Below are positions 47,688 to 60,569 of a stretch of 64,000 bases of DNA, one piece after another; position 1 is the first letter of the stretch, and each line of letters begins with the position of its first letter. The notes below the pieces were generated by a model. The model was not told the origin of the DNA. It saw only the letters and a program-made list of their open reading frames with translations, and made no database searches. The DNA comes from Chaetoderma sp. LZ-2023a (Eukaryota > Mollusca > Caudofoveata > Chaetodermatida > Chaetodermatidae). Made by a program: the position numbers and the translations under genes. The stretch covers positions 81,167,391 to 81,231,390 of the forward strand of contig CM067366.1 of NCBI GenBank assembly GCA_034401795.1, written 5' to 3'.

Positions 47688-49154
47688 CTGAGCCAAAAAA
47701 GTTTAGCAACAGTGAAGTTTGGTTTGTTGTATTAAAACTATGCGTCAATTTATAACCAAATTTGCAGGCATGTTTCGTCAATGTAATGTCTCGCTCATCA
47801 TGAAGAAATGCAAATCATTTCTTGCATTTCTCGGCCGCACGCTTACTGCATGTGAAAATGCATTTTTCATGCGGTGGCCCACATTGGCGGGTAGCGAAGG
47901 CAAAAATTCATCATATTGCAAAAGCAGATAACGAACGTTAACAGAAAACGCTTAAAAGTTTACCCTACTGAACATGGGCCGCCGCCCAGGGCTACCCGAA
48001 AATCAGCGCCATGAAGCAATGGGAAGACTCGCTGCTGGGCAGAGCGTTCGCGCTGTTGCTCGACATTTTAATGTTCACGCCTCAACCATTCCCGTCTCCG
48101 CCAACGTGAGCAGGAAACTGGACATGTTAATGACCGACCACGATCTGGCAGACCGAGAGCAACAACACCACGAGAAGACCGCTACTTAGTGACGTCATCA
48201 CGACGTCACATGTTTGAGGCATGCACAAACTGTGCGAAACAGACTCCATGATGCTGGACTGCACGCCTGTCGTCCACTTGTTGCTGTTCCGCTTACAGAG
48301 CGTCACATCGAGAATCGGTATGCATGGGCAAGAACTCATCAGCGATGGCGTGGTCAACAATGGAGCCACGTTTTGTTCAGTGATGAATCGGGGTTTTGTG
48401 TGGATGTGGCGGATGGTAGGCAACGGGTTTGGCGATGTTTAGGAGAACGGTATGATGCAGCCAACATCATTCAGCACGACATATTCGGTGGCGGCAGTGT
48501 CATGGTGTGGGCTGGAATCCATGAAAATGGCAAACTAGATCTTATTGTGATTCGCGGAAATTTAACGGCTCAACGTTACTGTGAAGAAGTTGTCGCCCCT
48601 GTTGTCATCCCTTTTATGCAGCATCATGCAGACTTTATGTTTCAGCAAGACAACGCCCGTCCTCATTCAGCTAGGGGCACCAGTGATTTCCTTGAGGCTA
48701 ACAACGTGCCAGTGTTGGACTGGCCAGCGCGATTACCGGACCTGTCTCCTATCGAACACGTGTGGGACATTCTTGGCCGTATGGTGTGTGAGAACCATCC
48801 ACATCTTCACAACGTGCGGGAGCTGGAAGCTGCACTGCTCCAGGAATGGGATGCGATTCCTCTTCGTGACATCAGGTGCTTAACTCGAAGCATGAGAAAG
48901 CGATGTACGGCGGTGGTTAATGCGCGCGGAGGTCACAACCGGTATTGACAGCTCAGTGTCATTATTTGAATTGGACCCTTCCGTTGAATGATACCGTGTT
49001 AAAGGCGCGATCCTAGCATTATAGTAACAAGAGACTGTTGTTCAAATTGGAAAATGACGTATCAATTAAATAATATATTTGAATCAATTTATTGTTTTTG
49101 TTAAATAACATTTATACAGTAATATTCTCAGTGTTGCTAAACTTTTTTGGTTCA

Positions 49155-49155
<1 letters not shown>
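47688..49155 (+). mobile_element. Tc1/mariner transposon with decayed transposase, 1468 bp
   Basis: Ends CTGAGCCAAAAAAGTTTAGC and, inverted, CTGAACCAAAAAAGTTTAGC; the match extends about 28 bp. Both ends are bordered by TA, the Tc1 target. The right flank is a (TA)n microsatellite. It contains one transposase gene in plus orientation. Confidence 0.95.
47974..48948 (+). pseudogene. Tc1-family DD34E transposase, two frameshifts
   Basis: Start MGRRPGLPENQRHEAMGRLA at 47974 gives the first helix-turn-helix (SVRAVARHFNVHASTI). One base is missing near 48092, after which the neighbouring frame reads RLRQREQETGHVNDRPRSGR, with a GRPR AT-hook-like box. An extra base near 48220 leads into the long frame 48214-48948. 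The catalytic core there is complete: Asp in LFSDESGF (residue 57 of that frame), Asp in QQDNARPH (146), Glu in SPIEHVWD (181), with 34 residues between the last two. No nonsense codons were noticed apart from those created by the two shifts, so inactivation looks recent. Confidence 0.93.

Positions 49156-49204
<49 letters not shown>
49156..49204. repeat. (TA)n microsatellite at the right edge of the Tc1 element
   Basis: About 24 TA units begin directly at the target dinucleotide. Confidence 0.97.
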
Positions 49205-49206
<2 letters not shown>

Positions 49207-51604
49207 TCGATTCTCCAAATTTGGGAGCAATTCACTGTCAGATTAAAATTCCAAAAATCTAAGTTTAATTAGGAGTATATTTTGGTAGCATGTACTAGAC
49301 ACATGGGTGTATTGGACCCTAATGTTGCCACACTATATTGTAAAATCACACTCCACGGGAGGCTGATGATGGTTAAAGTTGTATTTATAATGTTTCCCTA
49401 CATACACAACTATATTGCTTTAAATAATGTATAGTAGAGGAAACTGTAAAAATATGTTTGTTTCATGTTTACCGCTAAAGGATATGTAAAAAATGTGCAA
49501 ACAACAAATATTGATTTACTTGAATTGTTTCAAATTTTCTGTGGACTATTGACTTCTCAGATGATTTTAAAAAATTTTTCAATTTTTAGTCTATGACACT
49601 GTAATTTTCACTAGCCGTATAAGGAAACATTTTTAAAAAGGCGCATTACTTATCACACACAAGCATATTTGTAGATTCTAAATTATTTTATATAAAGACC
49701 TGAGTTTGTATTTCATAAGTGTTATTTAAGCATTTAATACGTAATTTGTAGGCAACTCAGAGTAAAAGATTCTGGCAATGAACACAATTATTCAGAAGAA
49801 TAGCAAATGGAGTCCAAATGGTTTATTTACCCATCATACTTTATTAGTGGAACTCAATGCAATAATTGCCACCCTACAACTAATGTTACACACCCAAATA
49901 GGTTTTGAAATATGATAGCAGTTAGCATGTATTAAAATGGAATTAGACATAATCCAGATTTAGAAATATTCAAAGCACTTTCAAATTGAAAATAAAATCG
50001 CACTACATTAACATAGTATTGATCGTGTCTTAATACTTTCAGTGACAAGTATGTACTACACGATATGTGCATCTTTTAGCATATGGTTTGTAGGCAGCCC
50101 GTAGTTCGTAGGCAACATGGTAACTGTATAACATCTAGCCATTATCTCAACATTCTATAACGGTTTTAGAGCATACCATATTTGTAGTACAAGAACTGTG
50201 TTTAATTATTTTGACTCAATGTGGTTTCTGAGATTCCATGTCTATTCCTATATTAATTCGAAAAGGAAAAATTTTCATGATATGAACTGACATTAATACG
50301 TCTACTAATATAGTCAGAATGGGAATAGCCCATAACATTAACGCTTGCTAATTAACCATTTCTTACACACTGATAAATTTGCTTCATATATGTAAAATGT
50401 TATTTCATATAAAAGATTAACATTATTTTGATAATATGGCAGCAACACTTACTTTGTAATTAACATAATTTTCTGCATCTCTATGTTGCATCATTCATAA
50501 ATCTATTCTTGGTTTCCTTAATTGTAAAATGTGTTATTTCTTTTAACACTTGACTACAACTTAATTTCTTTTACTTTGCTTTACTAAAGGAGTAACATGC
50601 GAAGGGCTCAGCAGCTGATTTAACTGTTTTGTTTGTCAATGTTACTGTTATTATTCTGAAGAACTGACGACTAGTCTCATTGTCACCATTTAAATTTGCC
50701 TCGGGAATGCTCCATGAATGAAACATTGAGATCAGTTTCAATTGCGTCTAAATCTATAACCAGGAAAATACACCTCATTCATATATTCATACAGTGGTAA
50801 ATGTTGAGATTACCCTGGAAGTGTCGAATTAGATCTACCCCGAGTATGCACAATAAGGACTGATTCTCCCACATATGTATATGACCATGGACTGTCATTA
50901 ACATCCAATAGGTCAATGACTTGTGTAGGTAATATTGGTCCATCTCCAACATGCAGGTGTTCGACTGTGGAACATCTTTTAAAACAGCTTGCATTTGATC
51001 AGGATTCCTGAATATCTGCTGAAGATGTCTCTTTAAGCGCATCTTTCTCTATTCAACAGCTTTCAGCATTACACTGTTGATAACTGAATCATTAAAATTA
51101 TTAAATAACTCTCCGCCATTTACAAAATGCTAATGATTGTTTGCGAATGAGAGAATATTTTCTCAAGATACCTGCATCTGTGTTATTAGCACAGAACGGG
51201 CTTGGCGAATTAATGAATTCTCTTATAACCTTTTATGTTTGAGGGAGCCAAGTTACTAAAGAATGCACAACTTTTGCAATGATGGGTCCACCACACCAGC
51301 TTCGACTAATTTGGTCAAATCTTTCAAAGCGTGAAGAGCGACATACCATAATTTGGGCTTCCAGAAAGAATTTCCCATCAAGATTGTTGTATGTCTTTGA
51401 CTTGATCATTCGACCACCCTTCATGGCATTCTTCTTATCCAGCTGCATCAAATGATTACCTTGTCTTTGGAGAAGGATTGCCATCTTGATTTTGTAACGC
51501 ACTATGTTCACGAGTTCCATTAAATTTCTCATTTTCGCAAAAAACTTCCAACTGATTTTCTAAATCATTTCCAGGAAAGATACAAAATATGATTAATCTC
51601 GTAC
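49205..51604. other. Unannotated AT-rich sequence
   Basis: No convincing gene. Two minus-strand frames (50779-51042 and 51233-51532) have no recognisable domain. Phrases like GTAGGCAAC recur across 49.7-52.9 kb without an evident repeat unit. Confidence 0.5.
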
Positions 51605-51646
51605 CCTCCACCCCACCCCTCCCTCTCCCTCCCTCCCTCCCTCCCT

Positions 51647-51689
<43 letters not shown>
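51605..51689. repeat. (CCCT)n-(CT)n pyrimidine tract
   Basis: CCCTCCCTCCCT units pass into CT repeats ending in CTCA at 51690. Confidence 0.95.
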
Positions 51690-51694
<5 letters not shown>

Positions 51695-53216
51695 GTCTTA
51701 CAAAAATAGCATTGAAAAATGTATTTATCTAAATATTGTGCTTAGTTTAGCTATGCGATAGAGTTCCTTCAATACAATTCAATTCCGAATTTATCTTAAT
51801 AGTGTTGTTTCCTACAATTAACGTGTTGCTGGCAAACTACGTATTTATGGTTTATTCACCTCCATTGGAATCATAAGCTGAACACATGTTTTTTATAATT
51901 AGTTGTACACATATCTGGATTGGGCGTGGTAATGAGACTAAGAATACATCATTGAGAGGAATCTCACAGAATCATTGATAACACTTTCATCAGATTTAAA
52001 TCGGACCATGATTGTCAAAGAACTTGCTGAATACAATTATAATAAAAACAATAAATGATCTATCTTAATGCATACAGACATTGGAGAGTATATTTTGACT
52101 TTATTTATGTTATGATACACGTTTCAGGAATATATTCCCCAACTTATGATTCAGTGATGTTGTTTACATAGCATGTTTTCTGGAAACTACACACATGTTG
52201 CAGCCATGACAACATAGATTTTGTAATTTAGCCCAGTCATCGTCCAGGACATAAGAGTGTGAAGTTTTTGCTTCCATTATATAGTGATTTCCTTGAATTA
52301 TGTACTGATTTATTTCACATCAAATGGATCTTGCTTACATCACCAAAATAGTTATTGAATATTCTTAGCGATTTTTAGCTAGATTACACGTTAGGACTGG
52401 GAAACGTTTTCACAAACATGCTCCCGATGTTTCAGTCAACTTTGTGTAGTACAAACTACCCATGATTGAGTTACTCCTGCGTGGGTGATGTGTATGTAGG
52501 CAATGGGTTTGCAGGCAACGAAGCAAATTTCAATTTATTTAGATTGTAGTTGTAAATATTTATTGGATTGAGCTGGAATTTCAGAGAGCATGGAAAAACA
52601 GTAACATGCATATATGGTAACAATTTCTGACTCGTTTAATTGAATAAGATCTAAAATACAGATATGGAAATGTAGTTTGTAAGCAACACAATTCGTTAGC
52701 CACAACAATGTTAGTCCTTGCTGCTGTTGGTCACTAATTCCCTTGAACATTTAGTAAATTTATGGTGATGCAATCACGTTCTATATAATTATTGAAGTTC
52801 CTAAATGGCAACATTGTTTGTAGATGCAAGTAAAATACATGGAATTGGTGTGAATAAAAAATGCGTTTGTGGGCAACAGGAAATTCGCCAAAAACGAAAT
52901 TGCCATAATTTGTTTTACTTGTGATAAAGTAAAAAATAGATTTCATACAAAAAATCCCCCTTTACATAGTGCATAACAAAAGTCTAAAACATGTGTCTAT
53001 CGCACAATTTTCAATACATGGAACATTATCAAGATAAAAAAAGTGAAACTTACAAGGCTGAAAAAAGCCAATTTTGACAGTAAGAATTGCATATCTCGCT
53101 TAATATGTATCATATAATAACAAACTAAAGTGCCCATGAAAGCCATCCGTGAGATCCATGAGATGATTTTCATTAAATCCAATTGAATTAAATATTTAGA
53201 GATAGAATAAAACATG
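51690..53216. other. Unannotated AT-rich sequence
   Basis: No gene or repeat family recognised. Confidence 0.5.
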
Positions 53217-53262
<46 letters not shown>

Positions 53263-53348
53263 CAGGCAGACAGGCAGACAGCCAGATAGACAGATAGATA
53301 GATAGATAGATAGATAGATCTATCGATCGTAGATAGATCTATCGATCG

Positions 53349-53395
<47 letters not shown>

Positions 53396-53421
53396 CTAGA
53401 TAGATAGATAGATAGATAGAT
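53217..53421. repeat. (GATA)n array with palindromic interruptions
   Basis: GATA units are interrupted by GACAGGCAGACAGGCAGACA at about 53262 and by two copies of AGATCTATCGATCGTAGATA at about 53315-53352. The latter invert into TATC on the plus strand, so the array can form a cruciform. Confidence 0.95.
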
Positions 53422-53439
53422 ATGATATTATGTTACTCT

Positions 53440-53800
53440 ATAACTATGTACAGGTCACGGAATAAACCATATCATCATTATCATCATCACTAGTGGCATA
53501 ATTCATTATGATGTCAAACACTTCAGTGACAGATCGGTTCCCTCCATTTTCTTGCTGAATTATTACTCGATTTCTTGGCTGATTAAGAAATAAGTTTATA
53601 TACACACTTCAGTATTTATAGTGTGGGGGCCTACGTTGGATTATACGGCCCTGTGGGCATCGATTGCTAATTTTGTTTTCTATGCGTAATTTGGTTGATT
53701 ATGCCCCAAATAACAGACAATCACTTGTCACCATTTTTTAATAGAAGAAAAATAACATTATGACGTCATCAAAATGGTCGCCGATAATCAATTAAAAAAT
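53440..53800 (+). repeat. Dispersed repeat D copy 2 joined to an inverted-repeat arm
   Basis: 53440-53625 matches 16325-16485. 53610-53790 is the inverted partner of about 56040-56210: GGGGGCCTA, GGGCATCGA and AATTTTGTTTTCTATGC read on this strand here and on the opposite strand there. TGACGTCA lies at 53761-53768. Confidence 0.7.
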
Positions 53801-53921
53801 CATCGTAGGCATTAATATGTTGTTTAATTTTGTTATTCTGTCATGTTTTCGGCCATGTAATACATATCCTTTCTGTAATAATTGTTAGTGACTAGTATCC
53901 TAGCAAAACATAAATGTATGA

Positions 53922-53947
53922 TGACGTCATAGTGAGCCATGACGTCA
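53922..53947. promoter_or_regulatory. Pair of TGACGTCA palindromes
   Basis: TGACGTCA at 53922-53929 and 53940-53947, 18 bp apart start to start. The octamer is the full CRE/ATF consensus, but there is no gene nearby, so regulatory use is only a possibility. Confidence 0.3.
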
Positions 53948-53989
53948 TAATCATCAGAAATCAAATAAAACCATTACAAACCCAGCGTC

Positions 53990-54135
53990 TTTGGGTGAAC
54001 TCTTAAGAGAATACAATTTTTGAAAATTTGTGACTGAAATGACTGGCTTGGTAATCGAGGTCAGTTATTCCAGTGGTAAAATGTCAAAGATTGTCATCTT
54101 GGAATGCAAATAGACATTTGCCAAAATAAATAAAT
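53990..54135. repeat. TTAA hairpin element, degenerate copy
   Basis: TGACTGAAATGACTGGCTTG, GTAATCGAGGTCAGTTATTC and CAGTGGTAAAATGTCAAA follow the family centre; the ends are eroded. Confidence 0.55.
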
Positions 54136-54319
54136 AATAGATGCTGATAATTCTGTTGACATGGGTTAATTTACTGTTCGCTCATTGTGATTCGAAGCGC
54201 CTGTCATTCAGTCTGACTAAAAGCACATACTCAGCCATGTGTGACTAAGATGATCTCGGACAAAGGTAACATTTAAACATTTTAATCTTGAAGTACCAGA
54301 CAAGTTCAGGTTTTTAATA

Positions 54320-54490
54320 AGCTAATGAACATTTTGAAACAGATTTGACTGGAACCCTTGACCCACAGCTGTCAGTCAAATTATCTTCAAAATATTCAAC
54401 ATAATATTTATCAAATTCCTTTCAAAATATTGAACAAAATATTTGATAATTATTTTGAAGATAATTTGACAGACACATGTTGCTTCCAAA
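54320..54490. repeat. Foldback repeat (copy l), rearranged
   Basis: Left arm AACATTTTGAAACAGATTTG, right arm TCAAATTATCTTCAAAATAT, then the tail start AATATTTATCAAATTCC. A second inverted pair follows (TTTCAAAATATTGAACAAAA and TTATTTTGAAGATAATTTGA), so this copy has two nested palindromes. Confidence 0.65.
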
Positions 54491-54587
54491 TGGTACAATT
54501 GCTTCCATATGGTACAATTGCTATCAATGAATTTACCCTTCAAATTAGTGAACATAATATTTAATTCAATGCTTTAATGGTTACCCT

Positions 54588-54810
54588 TTAACCCCCATTT
54601 CAGCCAAAAACGGCTTCTGCAGTGGTCTTGAGAAATGCCCATTTGCAAACCAAGGGAAGACTATTTTTGAAGATTTACCACTGGAATGACTGGCTCGATA
54701 ACCGAGCCAGTCATTCGAGTGGTAAATCTTCAAATATGGTCTTCTCTTGGTCTGCAAATAGATATTTTCTTTGAACAAATTGAAATTTTTTGGAACAATT
54801 CGAGGGTTAA
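54588..54810. mobile_element. TTAA-flanked hairpin element, copy 4 (best palindrome)
   Basis: TTAA at 54588-54591 and 54807-54810. Arms meet at CTCG-ATAAC-CGAG around 54695: GATTTACCACTGGAATGACT on the left is mirrored by AGTCATTCGAGTGGTAAATC on the right with one mismatch. The stem continues outward through AAGACTATTTTTGAA to CCAAG, roughly 50 bp per arm. Confidence 0.7.
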
Positions 54811-54835
54811 AGTGTTAATGATGAAATAAGTATTA

Positions 54836-54960
54836 TTTGTACAGATAAAGAGGAGACTATTGTTGAAAGTTTTACATGAAAATGACTGGTTCAATAAGCG
54901 AGACAGTCATTCCAGTCGTAACATTTCAAAAATAGTCTTCTCTTGGTTTGCAAAGTGTTT
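54836..54960. repeat. TTAA hairpin element, partial copy
   Basis: GAGACTATTGTTGAAAGTTT, AAAATGACTGGTTCAATAAG, CGAGACAGTCATTCCAGTCG, AAAATAGTCTTCTCTTGG: a weaker copy of the palindrome right after copy 4. Confidence 0.6.
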
Positions 54961-55029
54961 TACTAAAAATAGTCACTACCGGCAGATACATAGATGGCAG
55001 ATGCATACTCAGAATTTCAGTACCAGACG

Positions 55030-55195
55030 TGTGCCCAAATATCCAAATGCATTTGCAAATGCATTTGCACTTGTATTTGAATAAGTTGCAAACATTTGCA
55101 TTTGCATTTAAATGCAATGGTGCTAGGTTTGCATTTGCACTCGCATTTGAAATTTGAATATTTACACACATTTGTATTTGCATTTAAATGCAATA
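55030..55195. repeat. ATTTGC-rich hexamer repeat
   Basis: ATTTGCATTTGCATTTAAATGCAA and similar stretches occur repeatedly, giving several ATTTGCAT/ATGCAAAT octamers, many arranged as inverted pairs. This looks like a degenerate (ATTTGC)n microsatellite. Confidence 0.7.
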
Positions 55196-55199
55196 CCCT

Positions 55200-56039
55200 G
55201 AACTTGGACCCAAGTCTGGTTGGGCTTGGTCACCACTACACAATGCTTTCTGGTTGGGTTTTTTCGAACACGCTAAAATTGCTGTTCATGGCAAGTTTCT
55301 CCATAACATGTGCGATGCCATGATGCATGTTAATTTCTCAAAAGTTCTGGAGTAACTCAATGTAATCGTTTAGAAATGTCAGGATAAGTTCCATCTCCAT
55401 ACTCTGCTCGTTCATGTATGAAGTTCAAACAAGTTTTATATGATTCAAGTGTTAGCGATTCTGCCAATGCTACACCGTCATAATGTCTCCTGGTGGGATA
55501 TATTTTTTACTGGCCCGAGTTCACATCTTTCCATTTCTGATCAGGCTTTGTTTCTAATATGGACAGTTTATATAATATCAATACCATGAAAAATTATACC
55601 AAGATATTATACACATACATTTCATATACTTCTCATACACAAATTTAAATCACATACATATAAGCATACAATATTGCAACAGCTAAATACACAATAAAAT
55701 GGAGACCGCAAATACTACGCAAGCATGTTCATTCATTTAAGGTATTATAAATTAAATAGCTAGACTTAGCATAACGAATTGACGTCTTTAAACATTTGTA
55801 TGAAATATCATAGCAGACGACTATGGGATAATTGTTGCAAGCAAAAATCTGTTTTCATTTTACTAGAATTAAGACATTCTGAAATTATCCTGGCTCGTTT
55901 ATTATAAAAATAAATTGAATACGTGTTAAATTTTTGGATTTAGTTGGAGTAATTTTAGCATTATATACACTTAGGCATAGGACATATATAAACATAGTGA
56001 TATTATAACAAGTTATATAAATGTATTACGCATTTTCGG
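55200..56039. other. Unannotated AT-rich sequence
   Basis: Nothing recognised. Confidence 0.5.
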
Positions 56040-56390
56040 GATTTTTATGGTATATCAGTGCCGCGATATTGATGACGCCATAATATAACCTTAACATGGT
56101 TTTAAAAATGTGATTTTCTTTTATTTGGGTGCTAATCAACCAACTTATGCATAGAAAACAAAATTAACATTCGATGCCCCCGGAATGATATAGGCCCCCA
56201 GACTATTAAATACTGTTACGTTGCTTAAAACATATATACAGAGGTATGCTTTGAAGTGATTACTACTATTTACACATGCTCGGTAAGATGCCGTGAATTC
56301 GCAATGAAACATTAATGATATTAGAAATAGGTGATGTACAATACAGTGATTTCCTAAGACAGATTGTCTTCCCATCACCATAACATAGAA
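56040..56390. repeat. Inverted-repeat arm (partner of 53.61-53.79 kb) followed by the foldback upstream segment
   Basis: 56040-56210 is the reverse complement of the 53.61-53.79 kb arm. 56205-56390 matches 16485-16650. Together these show that the foldback family can be preceded by ~180 bp of shared DNA. Confidence 0.65.
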
Positions 56391-56800
56391 CGACAATAGA
56401 GTGGTCCACTTCTAGCTGTGCCCCGCCCATTTCTCACTAAACTCCACCCACGTTTTTGCAAGCATTATGATAGATTTATATAATTTGACGCTGAATTCTT
56501 AGAATCGGGTTTTCAAAGTAGGCAATTCTACAGGTAATTTTTTTAATATTTTGAGATTGCTTTGATTGGGTACTGTTGCAGCCCATGTCAAAAACAGCGC
56601 TTAGTCGAATTTGTTTTCAAAATATTCAACAGAATATTTATTAAATAGTAACTCCATAAAGGATATATCATTCGTACTCTTGATGGGCCATTCCAAGCGT
56701 CATGGCAGAGTATTCTCTGTCAATTATGATTGTGGCGTCAGACTAATGACATCAGCTTACGTATGATGTAATTCACGTGTTGAGTGACAGATGGGATCCA
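56391..56800 (+). repeat. Foldback repeat (copy m), full length
   Basis: Head GTGGTCCACTTCTAGCTGTG, CCCCGCCCATTTCTCACTAA, GAATTCTTAGAATCGGG. Arms TTTAATATTTTGAGATTGCT and TTTTCAAAATATTCAACAGA meet near GTACTGTTGCAGCCCATG. The tail is ATATTTATTAAATAGTAACT, then GATTGTGGCGTCAGACTAAT and GAGTGACAGATGGGATCC. Confidence 0.75.
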
Positions 56801-57164
56801 AACTCATATCTACGGATCATAGAACAGATAATAGGATCAAAGTAGATGGCGAGTTTTCCAACAGTATACTATGGAAGATACAAAATGTACAATGTAATAA
56901 CGAAGCACTGTCTCGGTTTATGGAATATTAAACTGTATATATAATCCAGTAGATGAGACAGAAAGAGCCAAAAGCTAATGGAAAGCCACCTCGTGCGATT
57001 TTGTCCATGAAGCTGGCCCGCATAATGCCAGTCAAGTCGTTCTCCTGCTTAAGTCTGCTTTGCTGTTTCATATCTTTATGTGACGGAAGCTGTGGAGTAA
57101 AGAAAATATAGGCTATATATTACAAAGAGATTTGTGACGCTTGTCTTAACAATCTAATTGAGTA

Positions 57165-57330
57165 CGGTGTGTTGCGTGACAGATGGGATCCCTCGATTAC
57201 GTGGCAAAATTTGATCTATAGATCATAGATCAGATCTATAGATCATATATTAGATCTACGTCGTACTAGATGGCGAGTTCTCTACAAGTGTTGGTATATT
57301 TTTATGTGACGGAAGCTGTGGCGTAAAGAA
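57165..57330 (+). repeat. Partial duplication of 56.78-57.11 kb with a GATC palindrome
   Basis: GTGACAGATGGGATCC, AGATGGCGAGTT.TC.ACA and TTATGTGACGGAAGCTGTGG occur in both blocks. Between them in this copy, ATCTATAGATCATAGATCAG and TCTATAGATCATATATTAGA form overlapping palindromes (about 57212-57255). Confidence 0.75.
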
Positions 57331-57376
<46 letters not shown>

Positions 57377-57388
57377 TATATATATATA
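57330..57388. repeat. (AAT)n-(TA)n microsatellite
   Basis: About 15 AAT units followed by a short TA run that ends at the Tc1 target site. Confidence 0.95.
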
Positions 57389-59141
<1,753 letters not shown>

Positions 59142-59339
59142 TAAGATAATACCATTTTTCATAAGCCTTTATAAAAACATTGTTTTGGACCAGAATGACA
59201 TTGAAAGGATGGATTTTGACAAAACGTGCGTTTCAGATACAGCAATAGGTGCATTTCTTTTAGATTTACATGACGTGATTGGCCGTTTGAGTTCGCGGAA
59301 TATCAATTCTATTACAGGCAAGCTGCTGACTATTTTGTG

Positions 59340-59430
59340 AAATTAGTTTTACTGGGGTTTGTTGTTTGTCATGACAGCAGCAGTAGCTTCCAGTAAAATT
59401 AGTTTCAAAAGTCAGCAGAATATTAATTAA
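59340..59430. repeat. Foldback repeat (copy n)
   Basis: GAAATTAGTTTTACTGGGGT, apex TGTTGTTTGTCATGACAGCAGCA, then CCAGTAAAATTAGTTTCAAA and a tail start AATATTAATTAAAATAT. Confidence 0.6.
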
Positions 59431-59859
59431 AATATAAATGAGTTTTCAAGTTCAAGTTCAATGTTCTTCCATTTACTCTATTATTTTATATTTACAGATA
59501 GGAATGGACAATCGAAGGCATGACCGTATAATTTGATGGACCTCCTACATAGAAAAAGAAGACAAGACAAAACCGATATAATTTACTAGACTATTACAAT
59601 AGACTAAAGCTATTCACGCACCGATGGCTAGGCAGCATAATTTCCAACAATGCACTATACAAGATGTCTGTCACTACTACGGCCGCAGAATACAGTAATT
59701 ATACATAATACATTCACGCACTCACATTCCATAGCGCATACTGAACTAATACACGCATGTATACATAGGGTCCTAACTTCCTACGGTCATTATTGAATGT
59801 AACCAAAGATAGATATACCTAGGGGCATAACGGTGTTTAGGTAACAGACCTTTCCACTT
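59431..59859. other. Unannotated sequence
   Basis: Nothing recognised. Confidence 0.5.
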
Positions 59860-60235
59860 TACCCACACATCACATGACGTTATGATTAACTAAGTGACGT
59901 ATAGAATGACATCATAATCAATGGTGTAGTTATGACGTCATGAATGGCGTAGATAAGCACGTCACGAACGCATAATTATATGCGTTGTTGTACGAATTGT
60001 ATGTCTTTCCTATTTAATAAAGATTCTGTTGAATATTTTAAAACTAAAATTGGCTGGGCGCCATAGGCAGCAACAGCACCCAGTTAAACTAGTTTCAAAT
60101 TATTTAACAGCATATCTGTATAGTTTTCTGGAAATTGATAGTCAGTGAGATTGGGGATCGATCGATTCCAACATGAGCGAGGTGTGGGTGTAGCCTAGCT
60201 AAAGATGGGAGGGGTATAGCTAAAACTGGAAAGGT
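59860..60235 (-). repeat. Foldback repeat (copy o), full length, reversed
   Basis: From the left: the tail in reverse with TGACGTCA (59933-59940), GTACGAATTGTATG and TATTTAATAAAG, then arms CTGTTGAATATTTTAAAACT and TAGTTTCAAATTATTTAACA. The right arm has GGCAGCAACAGCACCCAGTT but the left arm keeps only GGCTGGGCGCC. Then comes the reversed head with GATCGATCGATTCCAACATG and GAGGGGTATAGCTAAAACTG. Confidence 0.75.
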
Positions 60236-60411
60236 CCATTGAGAATAGCTTGATGCTTTGCTTTTAGTACTATTAGTCTTGCTAATTTATTCTTGCGCGC
60301 ATTAATACAAATAAAGTTGGAATAATTAATGTGTGGTAATAGTAGTGTACAATAGAGTACTTGTATTGTGTCCAATGGCATATGTGTGTTTGAATCGTTG
60401 GATGACGCCAA
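60220..60411 (-). pseudogene. Non-LTR retrotransposon reverse transcriptase C-terminal fragment
   Basis: The frame reads LYCTLLLPHINYSNFI then KNKLARLIVLKAKHQAI. A L+.+L+LPH+NY..+I block followed by L..L..LQ.KA.R is common just downstream of the palm in Jockey/CR1/RTE-type proteins, as I recall. It is too short for clade assignment. It lies in the inferred downstream intron of the channel gene on the same strand. Confidence 0.45.
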
Positions 60412-60569
60412 TGTCCTTTGTTGATATCATTTCAATGTATTTGACTGTTAGTTTATGGTCCAACTAGAATTCTGCGAAGTTTCTTGTTTGATTATGTAGT
60501 TTTTGGTAAAGTTGTGTTTCTTAGTTTCCGGGAAATGCGAACCAATCCTAGATACTTGTCGGTACTCAC

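Noticed and set aside
55030..55195. Telomere-like hexamer array
   Set aside because: ATTTGC is not a known animal telomere unit (TTAGGG and relatives) and the array is degenerate.
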